64,000 nucleotides of DNA, from contig JAULJL010000048.1 of the NCBI GenBank assembly GCA_030761205.1, positions 6,191,501-6,255,500 of the forward strand, in the 5' to 3' direction. The position numbers and the translations under genes are program-made. A model generated the notes under the pieces. It was not told the origin of the DNA. It saw only the letters and a program-made list of their open reading frames with translations, and did no database searches. Below are positions 10,641 through 22,250 of this stretch, piece by piece. Every line of letters starts with the position of its first letter. Position 1 is the first letter of the stretch. The DNA is from Fremontodendron californicum (taxonomy: Eukaryota > Streptophyta > Magnoliopsida > Malvales > Malvaceae).

Positions 10641-10946
10641 TAGATCTTCGCCCAAAATGCTGATCACTTAAAAACATAGTCGACAGATCTCAGATTTCCA
10701 TCATAGTCTTGGAAAAGAATCAAGTTTTTATCAACGACCATGGTGCTCCTTCCAAAACCCTTTGTTTATCTTTTTTTTTGTTCCAAACTTGAATAGAAAC
10801 AGATTGGATTCCAAGAAACCACATGCATTTCTTTCATGAGTTTCCACACCACTTTAAGGGTATTGACCATTACATCACTGTTAAAAGGCCGATTAGTTAA
10901 ATCCTTTTTCTTGGTTGAGTGAGAGAGAGTTTAATTTTAAATGTTA

Positions 10947-11469
10947 TAAGGAAGAAATGAGTATTTATAGGCTTGGTAGATATTCTAGGGGAATGATAAA
11001 TATTAGGAAATCTAATACATATAAAGTAATACATAATTATTTTTTCTTTTCGAAAAGGAAATTTAATACATAATTAATTACATACTTAAAAATCTTTATT
11101 TTAGGTGGAGTGCTTTGGATGTTTTATTATGTTTGTTTATTTTGAGAGTGTATTTAAAAATTTAGAGGTATTTGTATATATTTTATTTAACAAATTAAAT
11201 TAGAATGTTGCTAAATATCAATAATTTATTTATTTATAATTAAAATGAACAAGATTTATAAAAATTTAATAATTATTAAATTAATATGTAAAACATTCTA
11301 TATAAAAATTTTAAAATGGGTAGCCCTTAATTGCTTTTTGAGATGGTGGGATTATTTTTTTATTACATGAGATTATTACGGGCTTTTTATCCAAATATTA
11401 TTATTTTTTTAATTTCTCAAATTACTGATCATTAGGTTTTATTTACCGAAATCGCGGTTTTAGATATAG
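10947..11469. other. AT-rich spacer between LINE and MULE debris
   Basis: No gene. AT-rich and almost colinear with 31243-31767 in the second block. It contains the LINE insertion-site flank and the words 'attacgggctttttatccaa' and 'tttaccgaaatcgc', which recur inverted at 36240-36460. Nothing else is recognisable. Confidence 0.5.
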
Positions 11470-11504
11470 TTTGGAAACCGCCATCAGTGATGGCGGTTTC
11501 CAAA
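11470..11504. repeat. Perfect palindrome, 17-bp arms
   Basis: The arms 'tttggaaaccgccatca' and 'tgatggcggtttccaaa' are exact complements around a single G. A second hairpin with 9-bp arms (ccgccctca/tgagggcgg) lies near 11594-11612. Both are next to the MULE transposase remnant and look like MULE-associated inverted repeats. The copy at 31768-31802 has one mismatch. Confidence 0.75.
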
Positions 11505-11679
11505 CACAAAGAAATATATATTTAAAAAAAAACACATGGAGAAGGGGGGCAGCTTCTCAATATAAATTTTGTATTTTTTATATTTAGGAGAAACCGCCCT
11601 CACTGAGGGCGGCTGGGCGGCTTCCCGTTATATTTTTTATTTTTAAAAAGAATTGAAATATAACGGTCAAGTGACCTTT

Positions 11680-12056
11680 GTTCACATGTAATTGCTGCTT
11701 GAGCACATGTCCATATTGATTGCATGCAATATATGAACAATGTCTACAGGCTGGACACTATATTTAATGTTTATCGGCATGAGTTGAACAAATTGGAATT
11801 GAAACTTATTGGCCTCAATATAATGGTCCAGAAGTGTATCCCAGTCCAGAAATACGAAGAGGTCCACATGGTTGGCCAAAATCAACTCGTATTCGTAATG
11901 AAATGGGACTCCAGAAGAAAGGTCAATCAAAGCATTGTGGATTATGCAGGAATGAAGGTCATAGTTGTCGAAAATGTCCTTATCAATCTGGAACATCTGG
12001 GCAGAGTTCGTATCAACAATAATACCGTTATACATGCAGTTATTGTATACAAATAG
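11680..12056 (+). pseudogene. MULE (Mutator-like) transposase C-terminal remnant, copy 1
   Basis: Two frames together spell the tail of a plant MULE transposase. The upstream frame has MNNVYRLDTIFNVYRHEL. After a frameshift come YNGPEVYPSPEIRRGPHG, WPKSTRIRNEMG and the zinc knuckle CGLCRNEGHSCRKC (CX2CX4HX4C). The catalytic DDE domain is absent, so only the C-terminal DNA-binding tail remains. It is flanked by palindromes on the left and an AT-rich stretch on the right. Confidence 0.8.
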
Positions 12057-12308
12057 TTAAAAAATATATATATAAATTGTATACATACAGTTAAAAAATG
12101 CAAAAATTGTATAAACAAATTTTATATTAACAAAATTATATATACAAATTATATAATTTTTAAACTTTTGTAAATTTTTTTTATAATTTTTTTATTCAAA
12201 TTTTATTATATTTTTATATTTTAAATTATATAATTTTTATTTTTATTTTTATTTTTTATTTTTTATTTTGTTATTTAATTTATTTTTAAAAAAATAAAAG
12301 GTAATGGT
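12057..12308. other. AT-rich spacer
   Basis: Very AT-rich, with runs of T and the words 'tataaattgtatacatacag' and 'aaattatata'. No gene or boundary is seen until the LTR start at 12309. Colinear with 32357-32589. Confidence 0.5.
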
Positions 12309-13139
12309 TGTAGACACCTAATTTTGTCTGGACCACTAAATCATGTATGTTTTCTTCCTAAATTGATGTTTCAGAATGCAAAAAGGCTTTTCTCATCCTG
12401 CAGGTGGTACTCCGAGACTTAGTCTAAGAAGGCAAGCATAAAAAGTCAAAATTGAAAAAGTCAACCACAAAAAAGTCAACCTCGAAAAGTCAAATACTAA
12501 AAAGTCAACTCACTTTCAAAATCAATATTTGAAATTCAATTGAAAAATGGTGAAAGAATTTTGATAATCTGAGATCTACAATGAAAGATATGGAGTTCGG
12601 AAGTTGGGTTACGAAGATTCAGTAGAAAGGAAACCCTAGTTCAGAAAATTTGGGAAATAGTGCTTAAACGATCAAATTGGTCAAAATTGAAGGTTCCAAA
12701 TGAAAGATAAGCACTGACTATGGGTAATAGAGAGGCTACTTGGAAGAAAAACTGAAGGAAAGTCAATTCGGAAGAAAACCGAGAATTAGGTTTTTGGTGG
12801 ATTTTGGTGAAATTGGGGAAAATTACAGAAATGACCTGATTCGGTAAGACTAAAGCCCCTAATTGATGAGGAGTGAGTAAACAAGGATAGCTCAAGGCTC
12901 AGTTTGAAGAAAATCCAAGAAAAGAGCCGATTGGAGGAAAAACGAAAAAAGAGAAAATTTTCGATAGTGAGAAAAAGGAAAAATCAAATCAGAAGGGAAT
13001 TTTATCGTAAAAATTGGGTTTTTTTAGACCAACTCCAATTCAACATATGACAAAGGCCCAGGAAAAGAAAATCTGAAAATCGAACTTTTTTTTAGCAAAA
13101 TCGAGCTTCGGAGGCAAAAGGGCAAAATTGGAAAATTTG

Positions 13140-13700
13140 GGAAAAATAGCAAATGAGCTCCAAAAATTCTAAAAATTTTCAAATCTCATTCTTAAATCAT
13201 TTTGAAAAGATTAGCAAAAGAAAATCTAGTTTCGGAGTTCGTTTGCAAAATGGCCAAATCCCGGGCCTACTATACAGAACTTCCAAAAGATAAATCTCAA
13301 AAAAATAGCAAATGAGTTCCAAAAATTCTGAAAATTTGCAGATCTTATTCTTAAATTATTTGGAAGACATTGGCGAAAGAAAATATGGATTGGGAGTTCG
13401 TTTGCAAAGCAAAAAAATTTCGGGCTCACTATGTAGAAATTCAAGCAGATAAATCCCGAAAAAATAGCAAATGAGCTCCAAAAATTATGAAAACTTCCAG
13501 ATCACACTTTTAATTTATTTGGATGAGATTGGTGAAGAAAAATATGGATTTGGAGCTCGTTTAAAAAATGATAAAAGTTCGGTTACACAAAAGGGCAATT
13601 TTGGAAGAAAAAATTAAAAAAATAGCAAATGGGCTCGAATTTTTTTGAAAAATTTCAGAATTCAATTTTTATTATTTCAGAAGTATTGAAAAAATAAAAT
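13140..13700. repeat. About 157-bp degenerate tandem repeat inside the LTR
   Basis: The landmark 'aaatagcaaatgagctcc' (or a close variant) recurs near 13145, 13303, 13461 and 13618, each followed by 'aaaaatt', a conserved 'ttatttgga' region and 'gttcgttt'. That is about four units. Antisense ORFs over this array are products of the repeat. Confidence 0.7.
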
Positions 13701-14499
13701 TTGAATTTGGAGTTCATTTTCTATTTATTTAGGTTCGGGGGTCAAAAAGGTCATTTTACCGAAGAAACCGAAAATGGTCTTTTTTGCAATGGAGATTGGG
13801 CTGAATTTTAAGAGGGCAATCAGCTAAGCCCATGATAGAAAGTAATTTTGCTAAGCCATTTCATCTAAAGGCCAAGAGTGAATAAGAAGGTAGTTATTTG
13901 TTTTATCAAGCCTTAGAATTTGCAACACATGGACCAATGGATGGAGATGGATGATGTCATATTTATGAAATCATCTTCATGACATCATATATTAGGGGTT
14001 GATTATTCCAATCTAATGGTGAAAATTTTATATAGAAGGCATCTTGGATTAAAGGCCATTGGATCAAAATTGGTTAAAAAAATGACAACTTTCCTACACC
14101 ACTATACTACCATTTGGCCAAGGCATATTGGGATGGGGAAATTCAGATTTTTGCTGGAGCTTTAGGGGCTGATTGAAGGCAGTAGCTAAGGAAAAAAAGA
14201 GAAAAAAAAAAGGAAAAAGAGAGGAGAAAAATGGAGAAGAAAAAAAAAATGTTTGGCTTGCTACTTCTTGATTGGGAAAGCTAGAGCAAGGTAGCTATGT
14301 TCTTTCATGGTTTTCTCATACTTTGTTGACATGATTTTGATATTTTTTTGGTCATTTTATTCTCTTTTATGAAATAAACTTGTTTTTTAAAATAAGTTCT
14401 AAGGAGTTTCTACTTTAAAAAAAAAAAAAAAAGAAATCAAGAAAACAAGTTTTTCTCTATTTTTCATCATGGTCGATAAATCACTTTTGTTAAATGATT

Positions 14500-14950
14500 T
14501 TGTGTTTGATCTTGTTTATGTGATTTGTTGTGGTAGGTTAGCTTACTTGTGATAGATTAGCTTGATTGTGGTAGGTTAGCTCTAGACCATGCCATGTGTT
14601 TGTGAAAATATCTAGCTATATTCATGCATTTACATTATGATTGCTTAGTTTAGCATGTTTCCTTTTAGTCTTGTATTTGGTATGCCATGTGTTTGTGTTA
14701 TTGCCATGTATTTTTTAGGTCTAGGTCTCATTTGCATTGCCATGCATTTCATGCATTTTTTAGACCTAGGTTGCATTTATGGCCATGCAAGTTCATGTTA
14801 GGTCTAGGTCATATTCTTTATGCCATGCATTTTTCATGCCATTTAGGTTTTAAATCATGCATTTCATACATCATATTTGCTGTTTGTTCATGCATCTCAT
14901 GTCATGCCATTTGATTTATGACTTAGGCCATTCAATGGCTCAAAGTCATG
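14500..14950. repeat. Catg-rich short repeats inside the LTR
   Basis: Clustered short repeats: 'ggtaggttagct' or 'ttgtgatagattagctt' variants (14535-14585), then 'catgccatg', 'tgcattttttag' and 'ggtctaggt' variants (14585-14935). They give spurious ORFs rich in Cys, His and Phe. A related cluster sits at 34830-35200. Confidence 0.6.
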
Positions 14951-15889
14951 CTCACTTGAGCATACTTGTGGAAAATTAAAGAGTTGTCAAATTGATTATT
15001 CTACCTTTCTGATTTTTTTTTACTTAGCCAATTTTTGTCCAAAATTTTAGAAGTTCTAGCTACTATTTGTAGGTCCTTAGGAGAGTCTCCAACATTTTAC
15101 TTTGATTTTTGAATGATTTTATCAAAGGTACAAAAATGTGTTTTGGCAAAACAGTTTTTCACCCAATACTTGGAATTTCCCGATTTTTTTGGGAAGTTAT
15201 CTTTAGTCAGAAAATTAAGTCAATTTTTTTTCATATAGTTCTACATGTTCTAAGTCTCCAGTATTTTTTTTTATATTTGTTTGAATTTTTTAAAATAGTT
15301 TAAAAAATCATTATTTAAAATTGGACAGTAGAGGCAGATTTGAATTCAAAACAAAAACAATTGTTGAATTTGGCTAAGGCATTTAGAGAGGGGTGATTAG
15401 GAACTTTAGCTACGGTCTTAGGCTGGTTTCTAAGCCTTTTTAATCTTTAAAAATGATTTTATAAAGCTCGGGTTAAGGGTGGTCAAGTTCGAGTTTTCAA
15501 ACTTAGGAAATAGAGCCTTTTTCAAAAGGGGTTTCGGCCATGTGTCATTTCCATCCAAGAATTTTCAAAATTGTTTTCAAACTAATCACAAAGTATTTTT
15601 TATTTTAGAAAATTTAATTTGATGTCTTTTCCTAAGGAAGCCGGATATCTTTTTAGATATACGGATTTCCTTATTTAAAGGATAAAATACACTTTCGTGC
15701 ATTGCATTTTTCATATTCATGCATATTTTATAACATATGATTTTTTGCTATGATAAATCTATGGAATTGTTATTATTTTAATTTATATTTTATAGTGTTA
15801 TATTGTTTGTTATATGGTTTTGAATATTTCATGCTATTCTATGCTTTTTATTTAGTCATTTATTTTTGTCACATTATTTAGCATATACT

Positions 15890-16230
15890 ATGTTCATGAA
15901 TTATTATTCATGCATAATTCATGATAGCATTATTTTATGTTTCATGTCACTTTATGTCACTTAGATTATATTTCATGTCATCTAGATTATATTATTTAGA
16001 ATATGCCATGTCATTTAAATCATTTCATTTCATTTAAAATATATCATGTTACCTAGGTTATTTTATTTCATTTAGAATATTATGTCATTTAGGTTATCTC
16101 ATTTCATTTAGAATATATCATGATACTTAGGGTATTTCATATGCTATGTTATTTAAATTATATCATATCATTTAGGTTGCATTATATTATCTAGACTTTG
16201 TTATATCATCTTTATTATGTTATACATATT
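15890..16230. repeat. Short 'tcatttag' tandem repeats near the LTR end
   Basis: Degenerate units of roughly 20-35 bp built on 'tcatttagattatatttcatg'-like words. In copy 2 the similarity stops just before this array (36166), so the array may have helped the rearrangement there. Confidence 0.6.
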
Positions 16231-16783
16231 CATGTTCATATTCATTTTTTAAATGTTTTGAAAAAGATAATGATTTTCAAAAAAATGAAGATATTCTCGA
16301 GTTTAAATAATTCATGAGTTCTCTACCGGGTTTGCTGGAGAGAATGTCATCAATTATCATTAACAAAGGAATATCTTTCTTTTAAAAATAAAAAAAACGA
16401 GAATGATTCGGAAAACTTTCAAGTAATAAAATTTTTTATATTTTGTCACGTTTGTCAGAAAATATAGAAAATTTTTGAATTAATAAATTTATGATTATTT
16501 TCAATTAAAAAATGGAATTATTTTTTTAAAATTGGGAATTAAATTGAAATACTAAATCAAAAAATGACTTTTTACCGAGATTTGAGATAACACACGATTA
16601 ATAAGGTACCGTTTTATACGGGCGTTGTGGGGGGTGCTAATCCTTTCCCACACGTAACCGAGTCCCTAACCCGATTCTTCGATTTTCTCTGATTTATAAC
16701 GCAGACTTGAAATTGGTTTAAAAAATATTTTAATTAATTTTAAAATATTTTATTAAATTGATTTTAATAGGTGGCTGATCACA

Positions 16784-18026
16784 CCTAACTAAAAAAGATT
16801 GTTGGCGACTCCATGTCTTTTTCAATGTCATTTTCAAAACCTTATTTTTTAACAAATATATGAAGGTTATTGAATTTCAAGCAAAACAAATTTCATGATT
16901 GATCATGAAACTCGAAGAAAAAAAAAATTATGAGAATGAAGTCATGAAAAAACATGATGTGCAAAAAACGATATAAAATTTGAACTTTTTATGTATATTT
17001 TAAATTATGAAAATTATAATTTAGTAAACTCATAGATCTTATGAAAATTATAATTTAGTAAACCTAAAGAAAACTCGAGGGACATATGAAAATATGAGTA
17101 AACTCATTAAGAGTTGAATTATTTGAAAGCCATGACTCATAGATCTTATGAGTACAAAAAAAAAAAAAAAAAAAGCAAGATGATTGCTATTAGACCCATT
17201 TGGGTGGTGGACATGGTTTGGTCATAGAAATAAAAATGACTACTAATGTTCATGATAAAGGGTGTATATATGTGTGATATTATAATAGTCACTTGATAGG
17301 TCCATTGATGGTCCTCTAATATGACTATATGATATATATGGAACATCCTTATGTATATATATAGTTTGTTGACAAAAGTCATGTTATTTGATTATACACA
17401 ATAAGTTTTAATTTTTGTGTATTAACTATGATAAGAAGCTATGGAAATATAGCAACAATATTGTCTTGTTGCACCAAGGGATTTGAGGCCTCATTACAAT
17501 AAATTACTTGGTTAAAAAGACAATATAATGTATGGTTCACAATTTGTTGATAATGGAATTACTTTCTTGGGATATCAAGAAATAAATAAAATAGACAAAT
17601 GTGAGACCATCATGAATAGATAAAGTGATCACTATGAATTTTATATGACTAAAAGAATTGGTAATTGTACAAAGGATATCCTTGATAGTTGAAATACTAT
17701 TAAAGAGCATTCTTTAGCAAAAGAATGGATATTTATACATGGTGGGGGTGTTGGTCTTATGAACCTTCAAGATACAAATATGTATAAAAGTTCAGCATGT
17801 GGTATGAAAAAAATTAACATAGCTATGTTGGAAATTTGGGGATGAGGTTGCAACAAAATATTTTCTTTGTGCGGTGGTAAAAAAAACATGCTTTTTTGGG
17901 GAGAGATACTATTTCACCTTCACCAATCGAGTCGCAGGTATCTAACATATTCATATCTAATGATTTTCCACAAAGTGGTGACGAAAGGTATAACTTGTAC
18001 AAATCTTTCCAGTTTGCAATTCGATA
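16784..18026. other. Post-LTR debris, no gene recognised
   Basis: The primer-binding-site-like 'tggcgactcc' lies at 16803. About 200 bp (16850-17020) is shared with copy 2 at 37055-37227. From 17020 to 18026 the sequence is specific to this copy. It contains a poly(A)-like run at 17156-17173 and otherwise AT-rich sequence. Two overlapping ORFs of about 70 codons at 17823-18067 show no domain I know. Confidence 0.45.
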
Positions 18027-18292
18027 ACATGGATAACTTAACAAATTTTTTAATGTTTAGACTATAATATTAGATATATTTAATTTTTATGTGATATAAA
18101 TTACATAATATATATGTAAATAAAAATAAAATATTATTTACTTGAAAAACAGATGGGCTCGAGTCTTGAATGTTGGAATCAAGACCCAGTCCATTTTTTT
18201 TTTCCTAAATTCATTTTTCGAGTCTAATATTCCTTTCAAATATTGGACGAACTTCAAACTTGAATAAATAACTCAATCCTTAAATAGATGTA
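18027..18292 (+). mobile_element. Right part of a hAT-like MITE, copy 1
   Basis: It matches the right part of the complete element at 37822-38326 and ends 'ccttaaatagatgta' at 18292. It is followed by 'gttcttaa', which matches (7 of 8) the octamer left of the complete element. The left half is replaced by unrelated sequence. Confidence 0.6.
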
Positions 18293-18717
18293 GTTCTTAA
18301 ATATGCATTAATTCATTAATACTTAAACAAAAACAAAAACAAATGGTCAGAAATCGAAATTCAGAATACACAAATTCTCTTTTATCTTATAAGCCCAAGA
18401 TTGAAACCAAAACTTTATGTTTATTGAAGTCTCGTTGAGATGTCCAATGGGGACTATTGAATTTAAATGTTAATTTTATTTATAATTCAAATAATATTTT
18501 TTATAAAAGAAAATTTTATTTTGATGTTAGGTTTATAACTAAAATTTTATTTTAAAATTGTATATTCATAATGAAAAAATTTTACAGCATGGATATTAAT
18601 GCATTTTAAAATTTCAAATGAGAATATAGGAGTTTTCAAAAAAAAAATGAACAAAATATATTTTATATATAAATATAGACACACGAATAAAAGTACTTAT
18701 TTTAATTATCAATAGAA
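18293..18717. other. AT-rich spacer
   Basis: No gene. Colinear with 38327-38747. AT-rich without recognisable structure. Confidence 0.45.
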
Positions 18718-19601
18718 TTTAGTACACCCACCTTGTGGGTGTTTTTTTTATTAAAAAAAAAAGGTTAAATTGGTAGTTTTTATTATATATTTGTATTTTT
18801 TTTTTTGAAGTGGATTGGTTTTTTTAAAAATATATGTGTATAAAAATAAATTAAAAAATCAAAACATCCCTAGTTTATTTTATTTTATTATAATTTTTGA
18901 GTAAATTTTTTAAGTGAGTTGATGTCACAAGTCAAGTGACATCAACTCAATCAGACACTTCATATATAAACTATAATTACACATACTCATAATGTGATGA
19001 AAATATATCTATATTATATATAAAGGGAGTGGTTGAGTTGGTGTCACGAGTCAAATGACATCAACTCAGTTCAGAAAATTACAAAAAGATCAAATAAATT
19101 ATTATATCAAAAAATAGAATGGTATTAATAACTTTTTAATTTTTATATGATTTTTATTTTTAAAAAATTTACCAACCCCTTTTCTAAAACTACTCACTTC
19201 TTTTTAAAAAAATTACTCATACTTACAAACTACCCACTAAATAATTTCAATAAAAACTTACTTTTTTACTCACTTTTTTTTCTTCTTATTCATCCACATA
19301 GTGGGTGTGTCATAATCTAGTGTTTTTTAAAATATAATAAATTATGTCTAAAAAAAAACTTAATGTAAAGAAAAATAGGTAGTTTTTGTAAGCGGACAAT
19401 TTTTGTAAGTGGGTAGTTTTTAGAAATAAATAGGTAATTTTTTTATAAATAATTATTATATAAATATTAAAAAACATATATATCTTTATTTATTATTTTT
19501 TTTTTAACATTTAATGATTTTTTGATATTTTCAGTGACTGAGTTGGTGTCACTTGATTCAGTGAAACCAATTCAGTCACTACCTTTATATATAGTATAAG
19601 A
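18718..19601 (-). mobile_element. Helitron-like non-autonomous element, copy 1
   Basis: Read on the minus strand, its 3' end has the hairpin 'acacccac'/'gtgggtgt' followed shortly by CTAA (18718-18721). Its 5' end is TC followed by 'ttatactatatataaagg' (19601 downward), a start seen in many plant Helitrons. Inside are inverted repeats of 'gagttgatgtcac'/'gtgacatcaactc'. No Rep-helicase is encoded. The 5' boundary could also lie near 19620. Assignment is by terminal structure only. Confidence 0.5.
19008..19321 (+). mobile_element. Nested Helitron-like element, copy 1
   Basis: It starts 'tctatattatatataaagg' and ends 'cataatctagt' at 19321. The hairpin-forming 'ccacatagtggg' lies about 12 nt before the CTAGT end. 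Position and end structure fit a short non-autonomous Helitron inserted in plus orientation inside the minus-strand one. The base after CTAGT is G rather than the expected T, which lowers confidence. Confidence 0.45.
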
Positions 19602-20238
19602 TAAGATAATATAGTATAGATATAGATGTGTTTGACATTTTTATTTTATTTTCTAATTAAAACAAACATGATTTAAAAAAATTAAACATTGACATGTACT
19701 AAAAACATACAAAGAAAATAAATATTTTTAAGTGAAATGCTTAACAACTACCATTATGGTTTGAAGATTCAACTACAAAATAGAAATTCCAGTTTCTGTC
19801 TGTTTGACTAGAAAACCAAGAAATATAATGGGAAAATTGTGTTGGAGCAAGAATATATCAAAATCAATGGACTCAATGAGAATGTTATCCCCTATACAAT
19901 TCCAAAGGTCCAAAGGTCTGGCATGAAAATATTTTGACCTATTAATTATGCATATCAACCTTGAACTTGGGTTGGTGCCTTTTAGTCATTTGCATTTTTA
20001 ACTATTAAAAGAAGAACAATAGATAAAAGAACACAAAGAACCAACTTTGGGTTATTTAATTTAAATTCATATAAACCTGAATCTTATATATTCACCCGAA
20101 TCAACAAAACATCCTTCTTACATCATAACCAAATAAATACCAGATTAAATTAATGTAAGTTTGCCTATTCCTTTCACAAATAGGAATAGGATTTCTTATT
20201 CCTAGTAGATATAGGATTTGTATGCCGCCATTGCCTCT
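19602..20238. other. 5' flank of RING gene copy 1
   Basis: No gene. Almost identical to 39633-40243 except near the promoter. The string at 20180-20216 includes the imperfect palindrome 'aggaataggatttcttattc' and continues to 'ctagtagatatagg'. Copy 2 lacks about 27 bp here, so the two promoters differ just upstream of the TATA box. Confidence 0.55.
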
Positions 20239-20246
20239 TATAAATA
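20239..20246 (+). promoter_or_regulatory. TATA box of RING gene copy 1
   Basis: TATAAATA, 108 nt before the ATG at 20347. It predicts a leader of roughly 75 nt. Just before the ATG the 12-mer 'caagtttcttca' is repeated in tandem (about 20323-20346). The box lies inside the longer open frame that begins upstream, which argues for the 20347 start. Confidence 0.65.
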
Positions 20247-20346
20247 CCATTGCCTCAGCGGGAGTTGGAAACATACAAAACCCTTTCTGAATGTGATAGT
20301 AAAAATAGAGCTTAGCTTTCTCCTCAAGTTTCTTCAAGTTTCTTCA

Positions 20347-21072
20347 ATGGCTTCCGTTTCTTATGAGTGTAATGCCTTTCACCACCGTATTTTCCCACAC
20401 GGTATCATACCAGAAACCCATCACACACCTCCCCGTTTCATTCAAGTCGAATTAACCATCAATGTCCATCTCATGTTCATCCGCCATCATTGCATAACAG
20501 GCAATTTCACAGCTTCCAGCATCAACCCTGTCCGCTCCCAAGAAACTCTTCGTTTCAAACTCAACCTTTTGAAAAACCAGGACCAGCTTCACCAAGTTCT
20601 TGCTCCCACGTTTACAAGACTCGGAATCAACCCAGCCTTTATTTCTTATGACACTATCATTCATGAAATCATTGAACGTGGACTTGGAATTGCAGATTGG
20701 ACGTTTAACAAGGGGTATAATTATAAAGTCTTGCCTTTACGTTCAGTGATACGTGCATCCATTGTGGAACACGAAAACAACCAGGAGATTTTGATCAGAA
20801 GAGTTATGGCAGAATCAGCGTCAGAGTTTGAAAGGAGTAACTATGGCATGGTTGCAGCTAAAGAGTCATCGGTTAAGGAGATGCTAAAGAGGGTTAGAGT
20901 AGAAGGTGGAGATGAAGAAGAAGATTGCATGATATGTTTGGAGGAACTCAAGGTTGGATTCGATGCATCTCGGATGCCTTGTTCTCATACTTTTCATGCT
21001 AATTGCATCGAAAAATGGTTGAAGCAGAGCCATTATTGCCCTATTTGCCGGTTTGAGATGCCCACCAATTAG
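20347..21072 (+). CDS. RING-H2 finger protein (putative E3 ubiquitin ligase), copy 1
   Basis: Single-exon gene of 241 residues. The C-terminal RING-H2 has C194, C197, C212, H214, H217, C220, C231 and C234 (CX2CX14CXHX2HX2CX10CX2C), all zinc ligands present. It is preceded by an acidic run GGDEEEDC. Residues 1-190 have no domain I recognise and no transmembrane segment; they are rich in His, Ile and Phe. RING-H2 proteins usually recruit a ubiquitin-charged E2 and pass ubiquitin to a target. The target here is unknown. The start follows a TATA box and leader; an in-frame upstream extension is rejected because it would include the TATA box. It differs from copy 2 at G19D, I59T, S64F and D206H (copy 1 residue first). 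Confidence 0.88.
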   Translation: MASVSYECNAFHHRIFPHGIIPETHHTPPRFIQVELTINVHLMFIRHHCITGNFTASSINPVRSQETLRFKLNLLKNQDQLHQVLAPTFTRLGINPAFISYDTIIHEIIERGLGIADWTFNKGYNYKVLPLRSVIRASIVEHENNQEILIRRVMAESASEFERSNYGMVAAKESSVKEMLKRVRVEGGDEEEDCMICLEELKVGFDASRMPCSHTFHANCIEKWLKQSHYCPICRFEMPTN

Positions 21073-22250
21073 ACAGAGTTAAGAGCTTTGTATTTTTGTT
21101 TACAACTGAAGATAAACCAGTTTTAGTTATTTGATAACACTTTTAAATGGCTTTGAAAGAATGTTTGCTACTAATATGATTTTAGCTATTTATTAGTTCT
21201 TCTGTTTCAAGCAGTAGCTAAAATATGATTTGAGATATTGGGAGGAAATTTTATGATTCATCCAAAATACTACAGCAGGCAGGGAGCTCTGTTAGAAACA
21301 AAGCTAATAATTGGCATTTCAATTAGACCATAACTTTGTATCTTAAACATTATCAATCAGATTTTTTTTTTTTTTTGGATAAGCAAAACATTATCAATCA
21401 GATTGGTCCAACAGAAAACTAATATTTATTTTTAAGTGGATATATATAAGACTGCTTAGTTTCTGACATAACAACCTAATGTTGCATCCATTTCTTTATA
21501 TGTTTTAGCTTCTGGTTTCTGTCAAACTGAAACATTGAATGCCTTCAAAATTTTAAAAAATAAAAATAAAAATGAAGCAATGAACCTGTAACCTATAACC
21601 TATAAAGTGCAACATAGTTATCATGAATATAAAACTGTGCCTTTCATGCAATACATTGGCAAATTCCTATTTTGTTTTGTTCTAATCCCCTTCCTTTCTT
21701 TCTAGTTGCTAGAATATAGCTGCAAATCTGCAATAGTTCATACAATATATATGCATCAGTTCCCTTCTTGTAGATATGCCAGAACCTGTTCAGTTAATGT
21801 AGAAACTTTATATCTCATTTTAAGAGGAAGTACCATTCTAAATATCAGCTCCTTTCTTGTAGATATGTCAGGACATGTTGCTATTTATTTATTTATTTAT
21901 TTTTATATTTAACATGTTGCTGTTTATATATAATCGTTACTGTACTTTTGTTTTTTATCTTGCTTGGAATTTGATCATTTTTTTTATAAGAGAACCCAAA
22001 ATGTCATCCAAGTACATCGAGGATTTGGAAGTTCTAGCATGCTTCTTCAAAGTTGGAGTATATTTCCATTTCCATGGAAGCTATGCTAACAAATGAGAAA
22101 AATTGTCAATTTCTTTTTTGTGTGGCTGAAAACATTGTTATGTCATATTCTCCAGTCCAGTAGATCTTGTGTGATTTCTCAGATTATATTCATCTCAACT
22201 CTTAAGGCAATAAGAATTATAAGACCCTATATAACCACTCTTATTTTTAT
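21073..22250. other. 3' flank of RING gene copy 1 with empty retrotransposon site
   Basis: No gene. Colinear with 41078-41780 plus 54271-54713. The single CTCAT near 21814-21818 is the pre-insertion site of the 12.5-kb retrotransposon in copy 2. A poly(T) interruption (about 21362-21395) is absent from copy 2. Short ORFs at 21706-22275 have no recognisable domain. Confidence 0.65.

Larger units (their letters stand above)
6573..10934 (-). mobile_element. LINE retrotransposon, copy 1, 3' end deleted
   Basis: Non-LTR element on the minus strand with the order ORF1 (RNA-binding, CCHC), endonuclease, reverse transcriptase. Its 5' boundary is marked by TTTTAAATGTTA at 10935-10946, the same target-site duplication that bounds copy 2, so both come from one insertion that was later duplicated. 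Relative to copy 2 it lacks about 1.1 kb (copy 2 positions 25740-26834), including the zf-RVT-like and RNase H parts, the poly(A) end and the second TSD. Stops and frameshifts break the reading frames. Confidence 0.88.
12309..16783 (+). mobile_element. Long Ogre-like (Tat lineage) LTR, copy 1
   Basis: It begins 'tgtagacacctaattttgtc', a start typical of long plant Ty3/gypsy LTRs, and ends near 'gctgatcaca' at 16783. It is followed within about 20 nt by 'tggcgactcc' (16803), which resembles the primer-binding site reported for Ogre elements (tRNA-Arg, from memory). At about 4.5 kb it fits the unusually long Ogre LTRs. No gag-pol follows, so it is a solo or truncated LTR. It predates the block duplication because copy 2 has it too. 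The right boundary is uncertain by some tens of bases. Confidence 0.7.

Noticed and set aside
13226..13444. Antisense ORFs over the long LTR (also 33507-33725)
   Set aside because: They follow the 157-bp repeat and change with each unit.
20218..20346. In-frame N-terminal extension of RING copy 1
   Set aside because: It would include the TATA box and leader; copy 2 has a deletion just upstream, and the extension has no domain.
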